Assembly: GCA_041667115.1 (NCBI GenBank)
Contig: JBAYFO010000065.1
Location: 1-20,155 of the forward strand
Source: UBA1563 sp041667115
GTDB taxonomy: Bacteria > Bacteroidota > Ignavibacteria > Ignavibacteriales > Ignavibacteriaceae
Length of the DNA: 20,155 nt
Direction of reading: 5' to 3'
A program made the translations under genes and the position numbers. This document shows, one piece after another, positions 1 to 7,235 of the stretch (position 1 is its first letter; each line of letters starts with the position of its first letter). A model generated the notes under the pieces. That model ran no database searches. It was not told where the DNA came from and saw only the letters and a program-made list of their open reading frames with translations.

Positions 1-420
1 CCATGCGGTTACAAGTAATCTCCGGCTGTACGGTTTATTTTTTATTTCATCAATAACATACTGAATTTGGTCGATTTCCTTAACCTCCCAATTGCCTTCT
101 TTATTTTTTTTCGCGCTTGGGAAATGCCTCCAAAAATGGCCATACGCTGTCTCCAGGTTTCCATCTTCGTCAGCCCACGCATCCCATATCTTTGTATGTT
201 TGCGCAAGTTACGTATGTGGTCTTCACCCGATAAATACCAAAGTAATTCACGTATAATAGATTTCCATTCCATCTTTTTTGTAGTTAAGAGAGGAAATCC
301 TTTTGAGAGATCTACTTTATAAAAAGCCGAGAAATAAGAAATAGTGTCAACACCGGTTCTCGATTTTTTTCTAACACCTTCTTCCATCACTAATCGAACT
401 AAATCAAGATATTCTTTCAT
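1..420 (-). CDS. thyA: Thymidylate synthase ThyA, N-terminal 140 codons (cut by window edge)
   Basis: Thymidylate synthase makes dTMP from dUMP with methylenetetrahydrofolate in the cytoplasm. The frame is open from the ATG at 420 to base 1 and runs off the window. The 140 visible residues align with E. coli ThyA from its first residue: RTG at 21-23 (phosphate-binding Arg21), FPLLTTKK at 42-49, RELLW at 57-61, IWDAWADEDG at 78-87, and SRRLLVTAW at 132-140 with the paired phosphate-binding arginines. The catalytic cysteine should lie about 13 residues further on, outside the window. About 8 extra residues sit near 102-114 relative to E. coli. The start is supported by GGAG 4 nt upstream of the ATG (421-428). 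The neighbour upstream on the same strand is glycerate kinase, 58 bp away. I see no frameshift. The family call is near certain; intactness beyond the edge cannot be judged. Confidence 0.95.
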   Translation of the reverse strand, partial: MKEYLDLVRLVMEEGVRKKSRTGVDTISYFSAFYKVDLSKGFPLLTTKKMEWKSIIRELLWYLSGEDHIRNLRKHTKIWDAWADEDGNLETAYGHFWRHFPSAKKNKEGNWEVKEIDQIQYVIDEIKNKPYSRRLLVTAW

Positions 421-434
421 TGTGCTCCATAATT

Positions 435-465
435 AAAATGTAGTGTCCAAGTTTGCTCATTCAAA
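435..465 (-). promoter_or_regulatory. Candidate Bacteroidota-type promoter for thyA
   Basis: On the minus strand, TTTG (462-465) is followed by exactly 19 bases and then TACATTTT (435-442). The Bacteroidota primary sigma factor consensus is TTTG, about 19 bases, TAnnTTTG, so this differs only at the last base. It lies in the 58-bp gap upstream of thyA, where a promoter is expected. The predicted transcript start would leave a leader of only about 10 nt, which would still contain the GGAG site. That short leader is the main doubt. Confidence 0.35.
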
Positions 466-478
466 TTTAACAAATTTA

Positions 479-1606
479 CTAGTGGGATAAAATGTAAGAC
501 TTTATTTCCATGCAGGCTTTTTTAATTCCGGCTTTGTAGTTGTCGATGGAGTTTTGCTTCGTGATGAAATATTTTTGAATCGGATAGGCTTTAATCTCTG
601 AACTATTTTGAAAATAGTCGGCAGGATTGAGGTTCCCGCAGATCAAAAATAGTTTTTTCTGATGTCTTTGGGCTAACCCGATGAGAATTCCTGTCCCTTT
701 ATTCATCAGACTCTGTTCATCGAAAGAGCCTTCGCCGGTGATAATAAAATCATTTTCGCTTACTTCCCTTTCAAGATGAAGGCTGTCCAACAAATATTTT
801 TCGGCGAAACAAACATTTTGATTTGCCACAAGTGATAAACCCAACAATAAGCCCCCTCCGGCTCCAAACAGCTTTTGGGATAAATCAATTCCGTGTTCAT
901 TTTTTAGAACTGAAATTAAATTGATAACTCCTTGTTCAAGGATTTCAATTTCTTTTGCGGTTGCACCTTTTTGTTTTGCAAAAGTTTTTGATGTCCCTCC
1001 GCTGCCATAAAGAGGAACTTTCACGTCGGTTACCACTTCTATAGGAATTGAAAATCTTTTCCCGGGTAACGTAATAGAATTTACATCAACAAATTGGTTC
1101 GGCTCAACCGGCAGTTCATTCCCTTCTTTATTGAATAGTTTTAAACCGAAAGGGACGCAAAGACCTAGCCCTAGATCGTTCGTTGCAGTGCCGCCAAGCC
1201 CAACCAATATTTTTGTTGCGTTCGGATATTCTTTTTCTAATTTGAGTAAAAGAGATCCGAAATTGTTGGAATTTAATATTGATGGATTTCTTTTCCAGGG
1301 TGGAGTCCTCTTCATGCCGATAACTTCAGCAGATTCAATGAATATTTGTGTGCGGTCTCTAGAAATTCCAACCGGAATTAGCATTTGACTTTCATCATAA
1401 AATGATGAAGTTTCTTTCGTAACTATTTCTAACTTGAAGCTATCTACACAAATTTTCAAAAAACCATCACCTCCATCGGAGATGGGAATACTTGTTACTC
1501 TAAATTCATCATCAGTAAAATACTCTGTAATGTTCGAAGCAATATCAACCGCATCCGCACATTCTTTAAAACTATTCGGCGCAATTAATAATTTAATTTT
1601 TCGCAT
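479..1606 (-). CDS. glxK: Glycerate kinase, type I (GlxK/GarK family)
   Basis: The predicted reaction is ATP-dependent phosphorylation of D-glycerate, normally to 2-phosphoglycerate in this family, feeding glycolysis from serine or glyoxylate metabolism. It is a cytoplasmic protein of 375 residues, the usual family length. Family motifs appear in order: IAPNSFKE at 8-15, SDGGDGF at 43-49, GLGGTATNDLG at 136-146, TDVKVPLYG at 193-201, QKGAT at 212-216, GAGGGLLLG at 248-256, and ITGEGSFDEQSL at 289-300. All key glycine-rich and acidic motifs are intact. The ATG at 1606 lies inside the upstream GT9 gene, a 14-bp overlap that suggests co-transcription and translational coupling. The pairing with a GT9 gene is metabolically unexpected, so I read the linkage as positional only. 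The product family is secure; substrate and product position (2- or 3-phosphoglycerate) are inferred from the family. Confidence 0.9.
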   Translation of the reverse strand: MRKIKLLIAPNSFKECADAVDIASNITEYFTDDEFRVTSIPISDGGDGFLKICVDSFKLEIVTKETSSFYDESQMLIPVGISRDRTQIFIESAEVIGMKRTPPWKRNPSILNSNNFGSLLLKLEKEYPNATKILVGLGGTATNDLGLGLCVPFGLKLFNKEGNELPVEPNQFVDVNSITLPGKRFSIPIEVVTDVKVPLYGSGGTSKTFAKQKGATAKEIEILEQGVINLISVLKNEHGIDLSQKLFGAGGGLLLGLSLVANQNVCFAEKYLLDSLHLEREVSENDFIITGEGSFDEQSLMNKGTGILIGLAQRHQKKLFLICGNLNPADYFQNSSEIKAYPIQKYFITKQNSIDNYKAGIKKACMEIKSYILSH

Positions 1607-2615
1607 CTAACGGATAAATCTTAGTGAATTGTTCCACAATTTTTTCTGCATTTATCCCACCATTCCCCTCAAATGTGCAAGTATGTGGATCCCCGGTGCA
1701 AACTTTACCGCAATAATTTTCTTCCGGCATCACGAAATATGCTTCATTTCCCTGCGGTCCCCAGAGTTTTGGTTCGCATGCGGGAAGCGGGCAAAAGAGT
1801 GATAGTGTCTTTACTTTCAAGGCGGCTGCTATATGCATTGGACCGGTGCTTGCGGATATTAAAATATCCAAAGCAGAAAACACAATTATCGAATCTCTTA
1901 AGGAATAATTCTCACATGGATAGATGACTCCTGCAATATTTTTCAATTCATCGGGAATCTCATTTACCGTAATAAATATTTGGATATCCTTCCGTCTAAC
2001 TAATAATTCGGCAAGTTTACGGTATTCAATCAATGGTATATTGGGAGAAGATTTTCCACTTGTTGCATGAATACCTACAAATATTTTCTTATCCAGGGGA
2101 AATGATTTCCTCATTTCCAAAGCTCTTTTTTTCTCTTCATCAGAAAGATAAATGGAAACAGAAGTATCGGGATTTTCTATTCCAATTTTCCGCAAAGCAT
2201 CCAGGCAATAATCCGCCTCATTTCTTAATGGAATATATTTTCTCCGGTAAATACTTTTTGCATTTGAAAGAAATTGATAGAACTTATGTCCCACTCCTAT
2301 TCTGATTTTTATTCCACTAAAAAACAGCAGCCAATTATTTTTTTCTGTTGGGAATAGCGAAATTGCATGTGTGAAGTTGGATTTTCTAACTCTAATTACT
2401 TTCTTCCAAAATGAATTCCCAAGTTCTTCTTCAACTAAAAGTTCATCCACAAAAGGATTGTTCATGTAGATATCTTTTGTGTAGTTGCGAACGAGAACTG
2501 TAACAAAAGCATTTGGATTTTTTTTTTTAATTTCACGTGGCAGCGGTGTAGAAAGAACTACATCACCAAGCCGGTCGGGGCGCAAAATAAGTATTCGTAA
2601 TTGAGAGTTAGTCAT
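1593..2615 (-). CDS. Glycosyltransferase family 9 (ADP-heptose:LPS heptosyltransferase-like)
   Basis: Family 9 enzymes transfer heptose, or related sugars, from ADP-sugars onto the lipopolysaccharide inner core on the cytoplasmic face of the inner membrane. The 340-residue protein has the family's typical length. The N-terminal acceptor domain opens with ILRPDRLGDVVLSTPLP (10-26), the DxxGD-type loop. The C-terminal Rossmann domain carries GIHATSGKSS at 181-190 and ISASTGPMHIAAAL at 253-266, the nucleotide-sugar site. Three cysteines (302, 306, 313) cluster near the C-terminus. There is no signal peptide. A run of 11 A residues on the coding strand (2518-2528) encodes the lysine cluster at 30-33. 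The gene starts 32 bp from a divergent GT4 gene and its 3' end overlaps glycerate kinase. I cannot tell WaaC, WaaF or WaaQ specificity. Confidence 0.85.
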   Translation of the reverse strand: MTNSQLRILILRPDRLGDVVLSTPLPREIKKKNPNAFVTVLVRNYTKDIYMNNPFVDELLVEEELGNSFWKKVIRVRKSNFTHAISLFPTEKNNWLLFFSGIKIRIGVGHKFYQFLSNAKSIYRRKYIPLRNEADYCLDALRKIGIENPDTSVSIYLSDEEKKRALEMRKSFPLDKKIFVGIHATSGKSSPNIPLIEYRKLAELLVRRKDIQIFITVNEIPDELKNIAGVIYPCENYSLRDSIIVFSALDILISASTGPMHIAAALKVKTLSLFCPLPACEPKLWGPQGNEAYFVMPEENYCGKVCTGDPHTCTFEGNGGINAEKIVEQFTKIYPLDAKN

Positions 2616-2647
2616 TTCAAATTAAGGGAATTTCGTTAATTTTAAAC

Positions 2648-3796
2648 ATGAAGAATAAAGTTGTACTCCTGTCTTCCGGGCATCCGCCCAAAGACGAAAG
2701 GATATTTTCTAAAATAGGGTTTTCATTAAGTACCAACGGGTATTCTGTTGTTATTTGTACTTCCACCGAAGAACTTCGCACCATTGATAAATCTATTCTT
2801 TTCGATTGTTTCGACGCTGAAAAACTAACGAAAAGAGAAAAGATTAACAAGTTCTTTTCTCTTTTATCCTCACATTTGCCAGATATTATTGTATGTTCCG
2901 AACCACTGCCGATTTTAGCAGCTAATCAGTTTAGAAAGAAAATAAAATCATCATGCACCATTATTTCTGATATTACAGAATGGTATCCGGAAAATGTTGC
3001 CTACAAATACCAAGGATTGAATAAATGGTTTTTGTATTTACGCCTTTATCTCTTCAATATCTATACTACTAATTTGGCTGATGCTTTGATAATTGGTGAA
3101 GAAGGAAAGAAAAAGAGATACAATCTTATTGCTCCTTTTAAAAAGAAAGAGATCGTTTCCTACTATCCAAGATTAGAATATTTTCCATTATCAAATCGCA
3201 CCTCGCAGAAGGATGAATTCAACCTAGGATTTACTGGCATTTTAAATGAATCTCGCGGGTTGAATAAAATTCTTTCTCTTATGCAAGAACTAGTAAAAAA
3301 ACACCCTCGAATAAAATGGAAGCTGACACTTGTTGGTAAATTTTTAACAAATTCGGATGACACGAAATTCTCGAAATGGCGATCATCTAACTCCATAATT
3401 AATATTGATTTTTCATCATGGCTTTCGTATGATCAGTTGCAATTAAAACTTTCCCAGGTTGATCTATTTCTTGATTTGAGAGAATTGAATTTTGTTTTTA
3501 ATAATTCTCTACCAATAAAGATTTTTGAATATATGGCACTAGGAAAACCGGTGATTTATTCGAATGCTGTTTCAATTAAAAATTTTTTCGGAAATATTTC
3601 GTTTGGGAACTTAGTTAATCCGGCAAAAGAGGATGAAATTATTTCTGCGATTGAATTTTATCTTTTCCACCCTGATGAACGAGAACGGCAAGGTCTACTC
3701 GGCAGAAAGTTAGTTGAAGAAAAATATCAGTGGAAGTACTGCGAAACTAAATTACTTCATTTCCTTGAACAGATTAAACGTAAACTTACGTCCTAG
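2648..3796 (+). CDS. Glycosyltransferase, GT4-like (GT-B fold)
   Basis: This is a 382-residue putative retaining glycosyltransferase for surface glycan assembly, acting at the cytoplasmic side of the membrane. The N-terminus VVLLSSGHPPKDERIFSKIG (5-24) matches the family opening in which a D-R-IF loop precedes the first helix. The C-terminal donor domain starts near LGFTGILNESRGL (193-205) and includes LTLVGKF (227-233) and LPIKIFEYMALGKPVIYSN (288-306), the conserved GT4 nucleotide-sugar segment with the E-Y-GKPV pattern. There is no signal peptide or clear membrane helix. It is the only plus-strand gene among minus-strand neighbours: its start is 32 bp from the divergent GT9 start, and its last 45 bp overlap the convergent flippase gene. 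No Shine-Dalgarno precedes the ATG. The donor sugar and acceptor cannot be read from sequence. Confidence 0.8.
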   Translation: MKNKVVLLSSGHPPKDERIFSKIGFSLSTNGYSVVICTSTEELRTIDKSILFDCFDAEKLTKREKINKFFSLLSSHLPDIIVCSEPLPILAANQFRKKIKSSCTIISDITEWYPENVAYKYQGLNKWFLYLRLYLFNIYTTNLADALIIGEEGKKKRYNLIAPFKKKEIVSYYPRLEYFPLSNRTSQKDEFNLGFTGILNESRGLNKILSLMQELVKKHPRIKWKLTLVGKFLTNSDDTKFSKWRSSNSIINIDFSSWLSYDQLQLKLSQVDLFLDLRELNFVFNNSLPIKIFEYMALGKPVIYSNAVSIKNFFGNISFGNLVNPAKEDEIISAIEFYLFHPDERERQGLLGRKLVEEKYQWKYCETKLLHFLEQIKRKLTS

Positions 3797-5188
3797 AAAA
3801 ATCCGTGGACCAACAAACAAATACCCCGTCACCATAATTACATCAACAACAAAATAATGCATATTTGACGATATCAGATAGAACGTAGTCGTAACTGTTA
3901 TCATTAGAATGATCCGCCATTTCTCATAAATAAAATCAAGCGCTTTATATGAGATGACATAAGAATAAAGAGCGATAAAAAAATAACTAACCAGTGTTGC
4001 CACTGCCGCACCTAACAACCCGTAACTGGGAATCAACAAAACGTTGAGCAAGATATTTGTTAAAAAGCCAATTAAATCTCCGACTAGGTAATGATAGCTT
4101 TTCCCTGTGGTTAAAGGATAAATCGAATAGAAAGATGAAAGTCCTCTGAACAAGTAACTTACTAGGATAAATGGGATGATAAATATCCCAGAATAAAATT
4201 CTTTAGCAAATAAAGTTTTTCCAAAGAATTGAACTTTGAACAGATCATCTATTAAGAGAGCAACCGCTAAAAAAACAAAGGTAAGCATAAAGAACAATCT
4301 GGTGAAGACGGCAGGCAACGTCATAGAAATTATCTTCTTTTTGATATCATCAAGAGAACGTGGACTCCAGGCAGCCCCGAATGATATAACAACGATGTTC
4401 ATCACCATTGCTATTCGGTAGGCAAAGCTATAGCTCCCCACTTCTTTAGCACTCATATAATGATTAATTAGGAATCTATCAGCCAAATCAATAAATGTAG
4501 AAAGAATTCCTGCAGCTAAAAGCGGCATCGAGAAGATAAATAATTTTTTTAGTAATCGATAATCAATCTCAAACGAATAATCATTTTTCACATATTGATA
4601 TGAAAGCAGGAGTGAAATAATTGATGAAACAATCTGCGCAAGAAATATTCCAAGAATTCCCAATTTGAATGAAGCAATAAAAACAAAATTAAAAAAAAGA
4701 TTCACAATTGCTGAAATCGTTACAATAAAAACATACTTTTTTGATTCTTCCCGTGCCCTTAATAAATGAAGATTATAAAAAGATACTGTTTCAATGATTA
4801 ACAAAAAGGCAGCCGCAATAGTAATTGAACTCGATGCCTGGGTTGTTCCTAAGAGAAGCGACGTTTGATTGGAGAAAAAGATCAAGAACATGCTGAGTAT
4901 AACCGCGAGGATGCTAAGCGTATTCACCGTAGTTGAGAATATTAGTTTCTTTTCAGTGGGAGATTCTGTTTCTACATAATATTTTGTAAGTGATGTCTGG
5001 AAGCCTGCCTGTACAACCACCGCGAGAATCGTATAGAGTGCTAGGATTAAAGTATAATTACCGAAATCTGTAGTTGTAAAAACTTGCGAATAAAAAGGAA
5101 GGAGCAAAAAGCTAGATGCGCGGAGGAAAATCATTCCAAGCGAATATAAACCGGTCGATTTTATTATTCCGGGCTTATTTGCTGTCAT
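3752..5188 (-). CDS. Wzx-like polysaccharide/oligosaccharide flippase (MOP superfamily)
   Basis: This 478-residue polytopic inner-membrane protein has about 12-14 hydrophobic segments by eye and is of the Wzx/RfbX type, which flips undecaprenyl-linked glycan units to the periplasm. The N-terminus IIKSTGLYSLGMIFLRASSF followed by LLPFYSQVFTTTDFGNYTL is the classic family opening. Helices are separated by short basic loops throughout. A mid-protein segment, DLADRFLINHYMSAKEVGSY, is also typical. The ATG at 5188 overlaps the TGA of the upstream glycosyltransferase in an ATGA junction. The 3' end overlaps the convergent GT4 gene by 45 bp, with no visible terminator. It is the last gene of the long minus-strand run. 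Neighbouring glycosyltransferases and the FemAB-like gene fit an O-antigen or exopolysaccharide role. The substrate is unknown. Confidence 0.88.
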   Translation of the reverse strand: MTANKPGIIKSTGLYSLGMIFLRASSFLLLPFYSQVFTTTDFGNYTLILALYTILAVVVQAGFQTSLTKYYVETESPTEKKLIFSTTVNTLSILAVILSMFLIFFSNQTSLLLGTTQASSSITIAAAFLLIIETVSFYNLHLLRAREESKKYVFIVTISAIVNLFFNFVFIASFKLGILGIFLAQIVSSIISLLLSYQYVKNDYSFEIDYRLLKKLFIFSMPLLAAGILSTFIDLADRFLINHYMSAKEVGSYSFAYRIAMVMNIVVISFGAAWSPRSLDDIKKKIISMTLPAVFTRLFFMLTFVFLAVALLIDDLFKVQFFGKTLFAKEFYSGIFIIPFILVSYLFRGLSSFYSIYPLTTGKSYHYLVGDLIGFLTNILLNVLLIPSYGLLGAAVATLVSYFFIALYSYVISYKALDFIYEKWRIILMITVTTTFYLISSNMHYFVVDVIMVTGYLFVGPRIFLGRKFTFNLFKEMK

Positions 5189-6261
5189 ACAATATTATAT
5201 TTGTTGTACAATTCATACAATTTTTTATTTACATTTTTATAGCTGTGATATTTTTCTACCCAATTTTTCCCTCTAAAACCAAAATCATTTCTAATATTTT
5301 CATCAAAAATGAGTGAAGAAAGTTTTTCATACAATTCATCGCCATTATTCGCAACCACGAAAGGATTCTCAGGTAGCCAGGTCTCATATTCTTTAGTCAT
5401 ATTTGTAATTGTTGGAATCCCCATCGCCAGAGTTTCAATACCAGCTTTTCCGTAACCGGTTCCCCCCATCGTTCCTCCAACTTGATCGATTGCAATGTCA
5501 CATTCGCTTTTAATTGCAAGCACTTTGTCACGACTCATATTTTCTAAGAGGATAAATTCAATCTCTCTTTCTTTTTTAATTTTATCGATAACCGATAAAA
5601 TTAATTCAGTCCCTTTATATTTTCTATTCGTTGGAGAGTGAACAATTTTAATGCTTTTTGATTCATGCTTTTTACGTGCCGGTAATTCATTTGTGTCGTA
5701 AGGATAAAAAAGATATTCCAGATCACTTTTTAAAGAGAGATGATCGTATTCCGAAGTAATATTCAGATCTGAAATTATATCAAGTTCTTCAATTAATCCT
5801 CGTATGCGTAAATCGCTACCGTAATAACAACAAATGATCTTCTTCCCCATATTCTTCCATTTGTTCGCTTGTTTTGCATTCCGGTAAAAATCCAAACCCG
5901 AGTCGAAGTGAATAATATCATACTCATTCAGATGATATTTATCAATAGTCTCATCAATTAGATTCTTTTTCATAAAATCATTGAAGATAAAATATGAACG
6001 TTCAAAAAGATTTGCCGGTTGAAATTTTGGAGCTTGTTTGGGATTATCGGCTTCTCTCATTTGCATTTTTTTTCTTCGCCAACGTTTTGCAAAAGAAATA
6101 TTCGGCAAAGGAAGTTCCAAACAAATATCTTCTGGAAAGTTTAAAGGATTTTTATGAAACGTTATAAGGCGGGAATAATCTCCACTGGCGTTGTGCATTT
6201 GATAGAAATCATACGGAACACCGGCATAATTTTGCGGTGCTATATGAAGTATTTTAAGCAT
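5185..6261 (-). CDS. Glycosyltransferase, GT4-like (divergent)
   Basis: This is a 358-residue GT-B type glycosyltransferase, probably adding a sugar to a lipid-linked glycan. The N-terminus LKILHIAPQNYAGVPYDFYQ (2-21) has the glycine loop after the first strand. CCYYGSDLR (144-152) matches the YGSDxR segment seen in some surface-glycan glycosyltransferases. The donor domain contains IVHSPTNRKYKGTE (206-219) and GGTGYGKAGIETLAMGIPTI (266-285), the conserved GT4 donor-binding region with E276. There are no membrane helices. It sits between the FemAB-like gene (TAATG junction, 1-nt overlap upstream) and the Wzx-like gene (4-nt overlap downstream), so the three are very likely translated together. 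A weak AAAGAG precedes the start. The fold call is good; family number and specificity are uncertain. Confidence 0.75.
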   Translation of the reverse strand: MLKILHIAPQNYAGVPYDFYQMHNASGDYSRLITFHKNPLNFPEDICLELPLPNISFAKRWRRKKMQMREADNPKQAPKFQPANLFERSYFIFNDFMKKNLIDETIDKYHLNEYDIIHFDSGLDFYRNAKQANKWKNMGKKIICCYYGSDLRIRGLIEELDIISDLNITSEYDHLSLKSDLEYLFYPYDTNELPARKKHESKSIKIVHSPTNRKYKGTELILSVIDKIKKEREIEFILLENMSRDKVLAIKSECDIAIDQVGGTMGGTGYGKAGIETLAMGIPTITNMTKEYETWLPENPFVVANNGDELYEKLSSLIFDENIRNDFGFRGKNWVEKYHSYKNVNKKLYELYNKYNIV

Positions 6262-7232
6262 TAAATCTCTTTATAAAAAGAGTCCCTAAAAATTCCTCTC
6301 GCACCGAAATTCTCTTTGAATCTGCCCAAACCCCAATTGGGATCCATGTTTACAGTGAAAATCCCGAAGTCTAAAAATTTAAACCCTTCATCGTGCGAAC
6401 GTTTCATTATTTCATAGAAGAGTAAATTAACTGCACGGTATTCCTGGTATTCTTCGTCATGGCTGATGTAGAATGCAAGTACAACTTTATCATTTGCCGA
6501 AAAATTACAAACGCCGGCAATGATTTTCCCTTTGACAAAAGCCCCCCAAAGCCGGACTTTTGAAGGATATAACTTTTTTATTTTTAACAGTTCATCTAAA
6601 GTGTGGGTAGGATTAACATTGTGCCGCATCTTTAAATTCTTTTTCAGAATCTCGTAATACTCTGCATACTGGTCGCACTCAACAATTTCAACACCTTGCT
6701 TTACAGCTTTTTTTGCCGCCGTTCGTGCCTCTGAACGATAGGTTGAGAGTAAATCTTCCTTTGGAACATCAAGTTGAACCACACTTGATACTTCCCTTTT
6801 CAGATAGGTAAAACCGTTTTTGATCAATGCAAAATCAATATAGTTTGAATATTTCGTTAAGTAAATAATGGGAGGAAGTGTTAGTTGAATTGCATCGCAC
6901 TTTAATTCTTTGGCGTACTTCTGTAAAATATCCACAAGTTCAAATGCCTCTTGAAAATTCAGATTTGAGTTGTAAACAAATCCGCCGTACGATGCGCCCG
7001 AGTGTGACGATAATATTTTTTTTCCATCGCGGTTAATAACCACTGCAGGAAAGAGTGAGAGTATCTTATTGTTTTTCTTTACAACTAAAGAAGCATCTTT
7101 GAATTTATCTTTTGGATGATACGATAAAAAAAGACGCTGATGAAACATTGTACCGTTATCGGAAGAGTTAACGAATGCATCCCACTCTTCATTTGAAATT
7201 TTTGAATCTGCAAAAGGAATATATTCAGTCAT
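6261..7232 (-). CDS. FemAB/BioF2-like GNAT acyltransferase
   Basis: The 323-residue protein resembles the FemAB-related GNAT proteins found in exopolysaccharide and PEP-CTERM loci, which transfer acyl or aminoacyl groups. The N-terminal half (about 13-155) has the FemAB-like GTMFHQRLFLSYH (27-39) and HSGASYGGFVY (77-87). The C-terminal GNAT-like half (about 165-320) begins with YRSEARTAAKKAVKQG (165-180). It includes the long helix around KMRHNVNP (201-208), VRLWGAFVKGKIIAGVCNF (226-244), and YQEYRAVNLLFYEIMKRSHD (262-281) followed by FLDFGIFT (286-293). There is no signal peptide, so it is cytoplasmic. Its stop shares a base with the next glycosyltransferase start. A PorV/PorQ-like gene ends 3 nt upstream. 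The likely role is decorating a sugar or lipid-linked glycan, or adding an amino acid to a cell-wall precursor; the substrate is not known. Confidence 0.72.
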   Translation of the reverse strand: MTEYIPFADSKISNEEWDAFVNSSDNGTMFHQRLFLSYHPKDKFKDASLVVKKNNKILSLFPAVVINRDGKKILSSHSGASYGGFVYNSNLNFQEAFELVDILQKYAKELKCDAIQLTLPPIIYLTKYSNYIDFALIKNGFTYLKREVSSVVQLDVPKEDLLSTYRSEARTAAKKAVKQGVEIVECDQYAEYYEILKKNLKMRHNVNPTHTLDELLKIKKLYPSKVRLWGAFVKGKIIAGVCNFSANDKVVLAFYISHDEEYQEYRAVNLLFYEIMKRSHDEGFKFLDFGIFTVNMDPNWGLGRFKENFGARGIFRDSFYKEI

Positions 7233-7235
7233 AAA

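Noticed and set aside
42..251. A 69-residue minus-strand reading frame at the left edge
   Set aside because: It lies in a different frame from the clear thymidylate synthase homology that covers 1-420 on the same strand, so it is a shadow.
92..322. A plus-strand reading frame of 76 residues
   Set aside because: It is antisense to thyA, low in complexity and without recognisable family features.
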